Made by a program: the position numbers and the translations under genes. From Planctomycetota bacterium (GTDB lineage Bacteria; Planctomycetota; JACOTG01; JAJDCM01): a stretch of 38,374 nucleotides of DNA. Positions 27,555 through 35,313 of this stretch are shown piece after piece. How positions within the stretch are numbered: position 1 is the first letter of the stretch; every line of letters begins with the position of its first letter. Location of the stretch: the NCBI GenBank assembly GCA_029260825.1, contig JAJDCM010000375.1:1-38374 (forward strand), written 5' to 3'. Under the pieces are notes generated by a model that worked only from the letters and a program-made list of their open reading frames with translations, searched no databases and was not told where the DNA came from.

Positions 27555-27572
27555 CACCTCATGGCTGAGGTG
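27555..27572 (+). promoter_or_regulatory. Small hairpin before mreC
   Basis: CACCTC-ATGGCT-GAGGTG is a perfect 6-bp stem ending 16 nt before the mreC start codon. It sits close to where ribosomes load and may set the mreC:mreB translation ratio. Confidence 0.3.
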
Positions 27573-27588
27573 AAGCGGTTGGGACGAC

Positions 27589-28863
27589 ATGAAGAGGATT
27601 GTTCGCATTCTTCTCCTTGTTTCGGTGCTCGCGTTGCTGTTTCGCTACCGCATCGTGGTGCAGGAACCAGTGGAGGCTTTACTCGCCGGCTTTGGGTCGG
27701 CGGACTCGGTGGCAGATCCGAGTTCATCTGCTAACTCTTCGCTTTTGCGAGGAGCCTGCGAGATACGGGATCGGTTTGTTCTTGCCCAGCGTTCTCTCGT
27801 ACGCGTTCCCGACTACGTTCGCCAGTCCGATCATTACGAAGTCGGCCAGGTCGAAGGGGCGTCGATCAAAGACAAGACCCTCCAGGTCGGACTGGGGGCA
27901 CTCCAGGGAGTGACGGTGGGAGCCCCCGTACTTTTTGGAGACGTCTGGGTCGGAGAGGTCGAGTCCGTCGGATCCCACTCTTCGAAGGTCAAGGTCGTTT
28001 CTCATCCCCGGTTTCGGACCGGGGCTTTTCTCTCTCGAAAAGATCGGGAAGGGAGGCCCATTCGACTCTGTCTTCAAGGGACCACGGAGGCGGCTCATTT
28101 TCTCGAGGTTCTTTTTGTCAGCGTGTACGAGGAGATTCTTCCCGGAGCACAAGTTCGGGCTCTCCTTCAGGATCGCCCGACGTGGTCCCCCCGCCTTGGC
28201 AGAATCTCCGGATCGGGTGGGCCTGGAAATCATCGAGGGATGCTCCGGCTCGAACCGCTGGTCGATCTTTCTTCCCTTTTTTACGTCTCCATTCAGTGCA
28301 AGAAGGCCCAGTCGACGGGAGCCCTTGCTCTTGGATTTGTTCGGTTTTCCACGATCCTGGCCAAGATCAAGCAGGGGAGGGATCCCGCTCCCTTTCGGGA
28401 GTCTCTTCTTTTGAACCGGGGAAGCCGGGATGGGGTGCACCCGGGTGCCGCCGTCCTGGTTCAAGGAGTACTGGTCGGGTGCGTGAGTCGGGTCTCGGAA
28501 ACGACCTGTCGGGTGCTACGGCTCGGAGATCCGGAGCTTGAACTCATGGGGACCCTGACTTCGACTGATGGTGAGGTGACCGCAGAGTCCTTCGCCGGGA
28601 TCCGTTTCCGCTTCTTGCCCAAGGGGCTTCTGACATCCGGATTCATTGAAGTCCTGGGACGGGAAGGGACTCCCGCGGTTGAGGAGGTTTCCTTGTTGTT
28701 GACCGCAGCCGGAGCCGGATCCATTCCCGCGGGTGTGCCGGTGGCGCTGGTTCCTCCAACCGAGGGGGGAGGTGACCGTCTTCCGGTTCGCCTCCTCGTC
28801 GATCTGAGAAAGGTCGATGCAGTGGAGATTCTTCTGGATCCTTCCTGGGTTGAGCGATCATGA
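27589..28863 (+). CDS. mreC: Divergent MreC-like rod shape protein with duplicated signature
   Basis: MreC is the periplasmic scaffold that links MreB to PBP2 and RodA. This 424-residue protein has an N-terminal anchor (~6-20) and is identified by position between mreB and mreD. It also has the MreC core pattern (leading G/N, DGV-x-x-G-x-x-V, then VG-V and a dP-F/L-type turn). That pattern occurs twice: at ~98-148 (ALQGVTVGAPVLFGDVWVGE) and at ~270-325 (NRGSRDGVHPGAAVLVQGVL). The coiled coil normally found between anchor and beta domains is very short or missing, and the protein is longer than typical MreC. The gene overlaps mreD by ATGA. The assignment is strong from context and moderate from sequence. 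Confidence 0.82.
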   Translation: MKRIVRILLLVSVLALLFRYRIVVQEPVEALLAGFGSADSVADPSSSANSSLLRGACEIRDRFVLAQRSLVRVPDYVRQSDHYEVGQVEGASIKDKTLQVGLGALQGVTVGAPVLFGDVWVGEVESVGSHSSKVKVVSHPRFRTGAFLSRKDREGRPIRLCLQGTTEAAHFLEVLFVSVYEEILPGAQVRALLQDRPTWSPRLGRISGSGGPGNHRGMLRLEPLVDLSSLFYVSIQCKKAQSTGALALGFVRFSTILAKIKQGRDPAPFRESLLLNRGSRDGVHPGAAVLVQGVLVGCVSRVSETTCRVLRLGDPELELMGTLTSTDGEVTAESFAGIRFRFLPKGLLTSGFIEVLGREGTPAVEEVSLLLTAAGAGSIPAGVPVALVPPTEGGGDRLPVRLLVDLRKVDAVEILLDPSWVERS

Positions 28864-29351
28864 TCCGGGGCCTGGCAATTCTGATCGTGATTCTTTTCAT
28901 TCCCTTTCTTGAACAGCGAGCTCTTCCTGGAATTCAGGGGATCCATCCCGATCTTCTGTTTCTCGTGTCCATCTCCGCGGGTCTCTACCTGCGGCTTCGC
29001 TGGGTCCTGGTTGTCGGTTTGCTCGCGGCTTTGTCTCGCTCTCTCCTTTCGATCGACTCCACGTCGGTTCTTCCCCTCTTTTATCCGCTTGCGGGTAGCC
29101 TGGCTCACATGGCTCGATCTTTTGTGTTTCGGGATCATGTCCTGACCTTGTGCTTGTTGGTCTTTTTTTCTCACCTACCCGTCAGTCTTCTGTGGCGCGG
29201 AGGAGCTGGAGGATGGGGGGGAGCTTTTCTCGATGCCGGCATGTTTTCTCTCTATACCGCTCTCTTTGCGCCGCTAGCATTTGGGATTTTCCGATTCCTC
29301 AGGCTTCTTCGCGAGGAATCGGGAACTGCGGGGCCAAGCCATGTTTCGTAG
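28860..29351 (+). CDS. mreD: Rod shape-determining membrane protein MreD
   Basis: MreD is a small polytopic membrane partner of MreC and the elongasome. The 163-residue protein contains about five hydrophobic segments, with the usual order MIRGLAILIVILFIPFLEQ, then HPDLLFLVSISAGLYLRLRW, then further spans to the end. PDLL near residue 30 is a family hallmark. It overlaps mreC by 4 bp and the PBP2 gene by 11 bp, so translation is coupled through the block. Sequence conservation in MreD is always low; the call rests on topology and position. Confidence 0.88.
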   Translation: MIRGLAILIVILFIPFLEQRALPGIQGIHPDLLFLVSISAGLYLRLRWVLVVGLLAALSRSLLSIDSTSVLPLFYPLAGSLAHMARSFVFRDHVLTLCLLVFFSHLPVSLLWRGGAGGWGGAFLDAGMFSLYTALFAPLAFGIFRFLRLLREESGTAGPSHVS

Positions 29352-31842
29352 TCGAATCGCAATTCTCGGAGGCATTTTCGCCCTGCTCTTCTTGATCGTC
29401 TTTTGCCGACTTACCTGCATCCAGATCGTCCGGGGCAGCGAGCTTGAGGGCAAAGCGGTAGAAGCCAGGATTCGCAAGCAGCCCCTGCCCGCCCGGCGGG
29501 GAAGGATCGTGGATCGGCTGGGGACTCCTCTTGCCTATGATGTGCCTGGGTTTGATCTCTTCTGTCAAGTTGGCTATTTCATCCGGGGTACGGCTCTTGG
29601 AAGCTTGGCGGGACTTTCGAACATCTTCGACGCCCGGGGTTCGACATCCGAAGACCCGCGCTATTGTTTCCCGAGGAAAGAACTCCTGCCGCTCAAGATC
29701 ACGAACATCAACGCGATTCGCTCCACCGAAATCCGGGAGAGCGCCAAAGATGCGATGCAATCATTGCTGTCGTGTCTTCCTCGCCGGGAGTTTGCTTTAT
29801 TTTCCGGAGAGGGGGCGGCGGGGTCCGGTACAACACTGGGTGAGTTCATCGGCCCGGATCTCTCACCCGAGCTCCTGGCTCGCGTAGAAGACCGAAAGAA
29901 GGATCGGAATCTCTGGACGCAAGCGGCGATCCTCCTCACCGCGGTTCGTAGAACCTCGCTCGCCGGAGTACTTTCGGATCCATCGGTAGCCCTTGATACC
30001 GTTCTGCGAATCCGAGGAGAGGAGGTCTCGGCTCTCCCCGGGAGTCGGCTTCGGAATGAGGCCAGGTCCCGTCTTGCGTGTCTTCTGGGGGTTGAACGAG
30101 ATCTGGTGGACGAAATTGTCCGCAAGTATCCGGCGGAGTCCGTGGCCATCCGCGCTCTTGGCACCCTTGATGATGCGCGAGAGCGAATGATGGAGGAGTG
30201 CCGCGCAACCGTGAATCAGCTTTCCCGCATCGCCAAGGTTTCGGGCCGGGAGCTCTCCGAACTTGTGCTTGTTCTGGATCGCGTCTGGTTCAGGGCTGAT
30301 CTTCGAGTGCGATCTCGGGTCGGGGAGTATCTCACAACGAACGGGGACGCAGCGACGCCTCGCGGTCTTTCGACCGAGTGGGCTGCTCGAGATGTGGACT
30401 ATCCTTTTCGGAGGGAGCGCCTGTTCAAGTCCATTCCCTACGACGCGGTCCTTACCGTCTTTTCGGAGGCGATTCCGGGCCTTGTGGTGGAACAGCGATC
30501 TCGGCGGGAAATCAGGAGTGCTTCGGATCTGCAACTGATTGGCTGGACCGGTGCTCCGGACGAAGCGCGCATCGTCAAGAACAAGGCCCGGCTTTCCGAG
30601 CTGAAGACACGGGCGGAGAGAGGCGATCTGCCCCTTCTTTCTCGCTCGGAGATGATGAGGCTCGAGGAGCGGGGGCTTGCTGCCGGTGACTCGGTTGGAA
30701 GTCAGGGGTTGGAGCGGACTTTTGAGGAACAACTCCGGGGTCGTCGGGGCTATCGCTTTGTTCTACGGGATCGCAGTGGACGCTGCATCGAAGTCCTGGA
30801 GGAGAGACCAGCTGTTCAGGGCGAAGACCTTGCTCTCACCGTGGATGTCCGGCTCCAGGATCTCGCGGTGAAGGCCCTTGATGAGCGAAAAGGTGCGGTC
30901 GTGATCCTGGGAGCCGGAACGGGCGAGGTCTTGTGCCTCGCATCCTCTCCTGGATTCGATCTCGATTCGTTCCGGCAGAATTTTGACGCACTGCAGGCGG
31001 ACGAACGAAAACCTCTCCTTCATCGAGCGGTGCGGATACCAGGGGGATATTTTCCGGGTTCAACGTTCAAGGTGGTGCTGGCCGTAGCTGGCCTGGAAGA
31101 GGGGATCATCACGGACCGTTCGACCTTTCAGTGCGGGGGAAGTTTGCGCCCAGGAAGCACACATACTTACAAGTGTTTGGGGACCCATGGCACGATCGCC
31201 CTTCACCGCGCCATGGCCCGTTCTTGCAACGTTTACTTCTATCGCCTCGGGGAAAAACTCGGGCCGGAGAAGATCAAGCACTGGGCGGAGGTCTTTGGCT
31301 TTGGCCAAAAAACCGGCATTGGAGTCTATGAAGACGCGGGGGAGATTCTCTCTCCCACGGGACGAAGATGGGGCATTGGCGATACCTGGCATCTATCCAT
31401 CGGTCAAAAGAACATCACGGTTACTCCGCTGCAAGTCGCACAGATGATGTCGGTCATCGCCCAGGGGGGGGAGCTCGTTCAACCACGGCTCGTCCCGAGA
31501 TCCGCAAGCTCAAACCGATCCCTTCCCGATCGAATCCCACTGGGAATATCCCGGAGAACCCTGACTCTGGTGCAAAAAGCGCTTGAAGAAGTGGTCGAGA
31601 CCGGCACTGCATCTTCCCGAGGCCTCATGCGATATCGGGCCGCGGGAAAAACCGGAACTGCCGAGGTTGGACCGGACAGGATCGATTCCACCTGGTTTGT
31701 GGGCTACGCTCCCGCCGAAGCGCCCAAAGTTGTCGTGACGGTTTTTCTGGAGTCGACTCCGGGAGGCACGGGCGAAACGGTTGTTCCCATCGCTCGCGAG
31801 ATGTTCGAGGCGTACTTCAGCAGTCTTCGGCAGGGGGAATGA
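29341..31842 (+). CDS. mrdA: Penicillin-binding protein 2 (peptidoglycan transpeptidase), enlarged
   Basis: PBP2 is the class B transpeptidase that cross-links side-wall peptidoglycan with RodA. The 833-residue protein has an N-terminal membrane anchor (~7-25), the pedestal start PLPARRGRIVDRLGTPLA (~48-65), and a complete catalytic domain: PGSTFK with S574 and K577, SCN (S628-N630), and KTG (K770-G772). Usual PBP2 proteins have about 600-650 residues. Here the section between the pedestal start and GLERTFEEQLRGRRG (~455-469) is roughly 250 residues longer, mostly predicted helical and Arg/Glu-rich. ATG 29341 is preferred because it gives a normal N-terminus; the frame is open to 29281. It overlaps mreD and rodA. 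Confidence 0.94.
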   Translation: MFRSRIAILGGIFALLFLIVFCRLTCIQIVRGSELEGKAVEARIRKQPLPARRGRIVDRLGTPLAYDVPGFDLFCQVGYFIRGTALGSLAGLSNIFDARGSTSEDPRYCFPRKELLPLKITNINAIRSTEIRESAKDAMQSLLSCLPRREFALFSGEGAAGSGTTLGEFIGPDLSPELLARVEDRKKDRNLWTQAAILLTAVRRTSLAGVLSDPSVALDTVLRIRGEEVSALPGSRLRNEARSRLACLLGVERDLVDEIVRKYPAESVAIRALGTLDDARERMMEECRATVNQLSRIAKVSGRELSELVLVLDRVWFRADLRVRSRVGEYLTTNGDAATPRGLSTEWAARDVDYPFRRERLFKSIPYDAVLTVFSEAIPGLVVEQRSRREIRSASDLQLIGWTGAPDEARIVKNKARLSELKTRAERGDLPLLSRSEMMRLEERGLAAGDSVGSQGLERTFEEQLRGRRGYRFVLRDRSGRCIEVLEERPAVQGEDLALTVDVRLQDLAVKALDERKGAVVILGAGTGEVLCLASSPGFDLDSFRQNFDALQADERKPLLHRAVRIPGGYFPGSTFKVVLAVAGLEEGIITDRSTFQCGGSLRPGSTHTYKCLGTHGTIALHRAMARSCNVYFYRLGEKLGPEKIKHWAEVFGFGQKTGIGVYEDAGEILSPTGRRWGIGDTWHLSIGQKNITVTPLQVAQMMSVIAQGGELVQPRLVPRSASSNRSLPDRIPLGISRRTLTLVQKALEEVVETGTASSRGLMRYRAAGKTGTAEVGPDRIDSTWFVGYAPAEAPKVVVTVFLESTPGGTGETVVPIAREMFEAYFSSLRQGE

Positions 31843-33047
31843 TGGCGTTCTTTCAAAAGACCCAGTCATTGGAAAGAAATGGCGGTCCTTGGGGCTATGA
31901 AAGCACCTGGGTTGGTCGTTTTTTTCAGCCGGGGATTCTCCAGAGACTCGACTTTTTGATTCTTGGGACCACCGCTGTCCTCATGATCATCGGTGCTCTT
32001 TTTATCGGAAGTGCTTCTTTGAGCGACTTGACCCCCGGGGAGTCAGGTCTTCCGTCCCGGCAACTTCAATGGATCGGGCTTTCGGTCGTGGTTTTTCTTG
32101 TCGTTGTTCTGGTTCCCTATATCCGACTGGTGCGCTGGTCGCTCGTGTTTTACCTCGGCCTTCTCCTGATCCTGGCATACACCATGTTCTTTGGAGAGAT
32201 GAAGAACAACTCCCGACGATGGCTTCCCCTCGTTGCCGGCTTTGGGCTGCAGCCCTCCGAACTGGCCAAGCCTGTTCTCATTCTTGTTCTTGCCTGGATC
32301 CTGCGGTATCGACATCGTCCGGATTCGCCGCGGGGGCTTGTCATCCCCTTGCTGATGACCGGTGTTCCCGCTCTTCTTGTGGCGGCCCAGCCGGATCTTG
32401 CCACGGCTCTCCTGTTTTTCCCCATCCCTCTTGCCCTTTCCTTCGTGGCAGGAGCAAGAATGCGGTCCTACTTTTTTGTGGCGTTGGTTTGTCTCGTGGC
32501 CCTACCCCCGACGTACTTTTTTGGCCTGCGAGATTATCAGCGGGATCGGATCAAGGAGTTTGTCGTTCCCAAGGACAGTGATCGGATGGGGGGGCGCTAC
32601 CAGGTCGAGCAATCCATGATCATGATTGGATCCGGTGGTTTTTGGGGAAAGGGTCTCGGCCAGGGACCTCAGAACCGGTTGGATTATCTTCCCGAGCGTC
32701 AGACCGATTTCATTTTTTCGGTGATCGGGGAAGAGTGGGGGTTTGTGGGCTGTGCCTCCGTACTTCTTCTTTTCCTGCTTCTGGTGGTTTCCTGTCTTGG
32801 GGTTGCTTTGCGGGTGCGTGAGCCCTGTGGACGGCTCATCGCCGTCGGGGTGGCCACCAGCATCGCGATTCCGGTTTTCGTCAACACCGCGATGACTCTG
32901 GGAGCGGCTCCCACGACCGGGGTGCCCCTTCCCTTTCTCAGCTACGGGGGGTCCTCTCTTCTCACCCATATCATGGGGATCGGGCTCGTGATGAACGTGA
33001 ATCTCCGCAGAGTTCCGGTTTTGGCTCGGGGGGACTTTGAGTCGTAA
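31839..33047 (+). CDS. rodA: Peptidoglycan glycosyltransferase RodA
   Basis: RodA is the SEDS-family polymerase that extends glycan strands from lipid II and works with PBP2. The 402-residue protein has about ten membrane spans. It carries the SEDS signatures NSRRWLPL..FGLQPSELAKP (~125-147), YLPERQTDFIFSVIGEEWGF (~285-304) and TTGVPLPFLSYGGSSLL (~359-375). It overlaps the PBP2 stop codon by ATGA, with CAGGGGGA upstream as ribosome site; a second ATG at 31842 is equally possible. The N-terminus carries an extra ~30 polar residues before the first span. Confidence 0.95.
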   Translation: MMAFFQKTQSLERNGGPWGYESTWVGRFFQPGILQRLDFLILGTTAVLMIIGALFIGSASLSDLTPGESGLPSRQLQWIGLSVVVFLVVVLVPYIRLVRWSLVFYLGLLLILAYTMFFGEMKNNSRRWLPLVAGFGLQPSELAKPVLILVLAWILRYRHRPDSPRGLVIPLLMTGVPALLVAAQPDLATALLFFPIPLALSFVAGARMRSYFFVALVCLVALPPTYFFGLRDYQRDRIKEFVVPKDSDRMGGRYQVEQSMIMIGSGGFWGKGLGQGPQNRLDYLPERQTDFIFSVIGEEWGFVGCASVLLLFLLLVVSCLGVALRVREPCGRLIAVGVATSIAIPVFVNTAMTLGAAPTTGVPLPFLSYGGSSLLTHIMGIGLVMNVNLRRVPVLARGDFES

Positions 33048-33140
33048 CCATCGCTGTATGTTACATTTGAGTCGGTCTTAGGTCGGTGGGAAGCGAACCC
33101 GTCGAGACCGGCAATCAAAAGCCTCGGAACTATTCACCCC

Positions 33141-33761
33141 ATGGCCGACTCCAAGGACGAGATGGAGCTCAGAACTGCACCGGCGCCGCCGGACGATGAT
33201 GAGGTTCTGGTTCGTCGCTGCCAGGAGGACGATCGCGATGCGTTCGACCTTCTGACGCTTCGGTACCAGGATGAAATCTATCGTCTGGCCGTCCGGATGA
33301 TCAACGATCGTGAGAGGGCACGGGACATTGCCCAGGAGTCTTTTCTCCGGGCGTTCCGGGCCATCAAGAATTTTCGGGGGCACTCGACATTCTCGACATG
33401 GATTTATCGCATTACTCTGAACCTCTGCTACAACGAGCGCCACTCCCGGCGCCGGGCCATGGCGGCTTCGACCTTTTCCCTCAATGCGACGGGAGAGGAC
33501 GACGAAGGGGCCATGGAACTTCCCGATCAATCCCGGGAGCCAGCGGGAAGAGCGGTAACAGAGGAGCTTTCGCGAAAGATCTTCGAGGCAGTCGATTCTC
33601 TCGACGAGTCACATCGGACGGTGGTCATCTTGAGGGACATGAACGATCGATCTTATCAGGACATTGCCGAGATTCTCTCGTGTCCGGTCGGAACGGTTCG
33701 CTCGCGTCTTCATCGAGCTCGCATGGAGTTGCGGGAACTTCTCATCGACGACGTCGAGTAA
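33141..33761 (+). CDS. ECF-type RNA polymerase sigma factor
   Basis: This 206-residue extracytoplasmic-function sigma factor contains only regions 2 and 4. Region 2 (~40-110) includes YRLAVRMINDRERARDIAQE and FRGHSTFSTWIYRITLN, the -10 recognition helices. Region 4 (~145-200) includes SYQDIAEILSCPVGTVRSRL, the -35 helix-turn-helix. A ~30-residue acidic linker joins them. A gene for a zinc-finger anti-sigma factor follows 125 bp downstream, the usual arrangement. Sub-group and regulon cannot be assigned by eye. Placement directly after the rod cluster suggests an envelope-related role, which is inference. Confidence 0.92.
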   Translation: MADSKDEMELRTAPAPPDDDEVLVRRCQEDDRDAFDLLTLRYQDEIYRLAVRMINDRERARDIAQESFLRAFRAIKNFRGHSTFSTWIYRITLNLCYNERHSRRRAMAASTFSLNATGEDDEGAMELPDQSREPAGRAVTEELSRKIFEAVDSLDESHRTVVILRDMNDRSYQDIAEILSCPVGTVRSRLHRARMELRELLIDDVE

Positions 33762-33886
33762 GTTTCCAGGAAACAGAGTATTTCGGATTACCCTTCGGGT
33801 GAGCGCTGCCGCCCGCGAGAGTCATCCACATTTTTTCCACCGCTCGGCCTCGAGCCGAGAAGTCACGGGGATATTGCCGAGGACGC

Positions 33887-34828
33887 ATGATGATGAACTG
33901 TGAAACCTGTTCCGATAGTCTATCCGCCTACATTGATCGAGAACTTGAAGCAGGGGAAGCGTATGCTCTTGAGGGTCACCTTGAAGGCTGTGCTCCGTGT
34001 CGCGACATTCACCAGAGTCTGGTGAGTTTGGTGACAACCGTTCATACAGTTCCGCAACCGATGGCTCCCAAGGGCTTTTCGGAGCAGGTGCGAACGGCGG
34101 TCCTTTCCAACCGACCGGATGGCGAGTTCTATCAGGAATCAAATCCGTCCGTTGCAACCAAGACTCCTCGTATATTCCATCTTGGTTTCCGGGCTGCTGC
34201 GGCGGCGGTAGTCCTCGTTGCATCCACCTGGTTTGCCATCGGGATGATTCAAGACACCAACAACGGAACCCCGGTCTCGACCAACGGCTTTGCGGATGCA
34301 GACGGACTTGAGCCCGTTGAGCGAAGAGAAGCGAACAACACGGTGACGGATCCGGCTCCGACCCGAGAAGCCATCCCGATTCCCATCACGAATATTGGCC
34401 TTTCAAAGCCCGAAGAGCTTCAGGGGCTACAGCCGGTGATCTTGCAGGACGACGTTCCCAGGGCCGGGAACTCGACCGTCCAGCTGGTATGGATCCGGGG
34501 GCAGGGTTCGTTCCCCGCATCGGAACTTGCCAATGCCTTGGGTGTTGAAGAGCTGTCTCGCGTACCTGTCCAGGCCGCGGATCGCCTCGATGAGGTGGGT
34601 CTTGGCCGGCCATCGAGCAGGCCCCTCTACTGGACCGAGGAATGGATGACCGTGGGCGCCCTCGATGAGCTCGTGCAACGCTTCCGTCGCATGGATCGAA
34701 TCGCGTGCATCGGATCTCGATCGACCTCTCGGGAGAGCTTGTCGCTGAGCCCTCTTGCGCAAGAGGAGCAGATTTCGCCGGAAACGACGGATCGGGTCAG
34801 GGTCCTGGTTGTGGTCGAAAAATACTAG
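33887..34828 (+). CDS. Membrane-anchored zinc-finger anti-sigma factor
   Basis: This 313-residue protein begins MMMNCETCSD and has the ZAS/zf-HC2 motif H31-x3-C35-x2-C38 with an upstream cysteine (C5 or C8). That fold binds and silences ECF sigma factors. One transmembrane helix (~101-120, RAAAAAVVLVASTWFAIGM) splits it into a cytoplasmic sensor-binding part and a ~190-residue periplasmic part. The periplasmic part is rich in Pro, Asn and Thr at first and has a more ordered segment after ~190. It is the probable partner of the upstream sigma factor. The start follows GAGG; three ATG codons in a row make the exact one uncertain. Confidence 0.87.
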   Translation: MMMNCETCSDSLSAYIDRELEAGEAYALEGHLEGCAPCRDIHQSLVSLVTTVHTVPQPMAPKGFSEQVRTAVLSNRPDGEFYQESNPSVATKTPRIFHLGFRAAAAAVVLVASTWFAIGMIQDTNNGTPVSTNGFADADGLEPVERREANNTVTDPAPTREAIPIPITNIGLSKPEELQGLQPVILQDDVPRAGNSTVQLVWIRGQGSFPASELANALGVEELSRVPVQAADRLDEVGLGRPSSRPLYWTEEWMTVGALDELVQRFRRMDRIACIGSRSTSRESLSLSPLAQEEQISPETTDRVRVLVVVEKY

Positions 34829-34868
34829 CAGACTTCTCGTCGGCAAGACCAACGCCACTTGTTTGCGG

Positions 34869-34874
34869 TATAAT
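34869..34874 (+). promoter_or_regulatory. Candidate -10 element before the response regulator-recG pair
   Basis: A perfect TATAAT occurs 50 bp before the response regulator start, in the 95-bp gap after the anti-sigma gene. The -35 region 17 bp upstream is poor, so this may be an activator-dependent promoter or a chance match. Confidence 0.35.
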
Positions 34875-34923
34875 GGAATCGTTCTCAGGCTAGCTGATTT
34901 CCCGCGTCGATTCCCGAGCGCCC

Positions 34924-35313
34924 ATGAGCCGCCCCTCACGCATCCTGATCGTCGAAGACGACGACGTCCAGCGAGAGTTACTCCGCTCGATCCTCGAGCT
35001 GGAGGACTTCGTCGTGATCGAAGCGTCCGAGGGTTACGAGGCGCTTTCGCTCATGCGAAAAGACCTTCCCAGCCTGTTGATTACTGACAACTTCATGCCC
35101 GGTCTTGACGGCTACAGCCTCATTGAAGAGATCCGACAAGATCCCACGCTCTCTTCCATTCCCATCGTTCTTCTGTCGGCCGGGGACGAGAACATTGCGG
35201 TCAATCGCAAGGTTCTGCGGGAGGGGTTTGATGTGTTCATGCAGAAACCCATCCTTGCCGATGAACTCATGGTTGCGCTTCGCGAAGCCCTGAGTCGGTC
35301 CGGCGATTCCTGA
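34924..35313 (+). CDS. Single-domain response regulator (CheY-like receiver)
   Basis: This 129-residue protein consists only of a receiver domain. Visible residues are the acidic cluster E11-D13, the phospho-acceptor D55 in LLITDNFMPG, S85 in VLLSAG as the switch Ser/Thr, and K108 in MQKP. There is no output domain, so it acts through protein binding or in a phosphorelay. No histidine kinase is encoded in the window. Its stop codon TGA shares one base with the recG ATG, so the two are translationally coupled, an unusual pairing. Confidence 0.93.
   Translation: MSRPSRILIVEDDDVQRELLRSILELEDFVVIEASEGYEALSLMRKDLPSLLITDNFMPGLDGYSLIEEIRQDPTLSSIPIVLLSAGDENIAVNRKVLREGFDVFMQKPILADELMVALREALSRSGDS

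Noticed and set aside
33048..33140. ECF-autoregulated promoter (GAACC-type -35) before the sigma gene
   Set aside because: A GCGAACCC stretch exists, but no matching -10 at a suitable distance could be defended.
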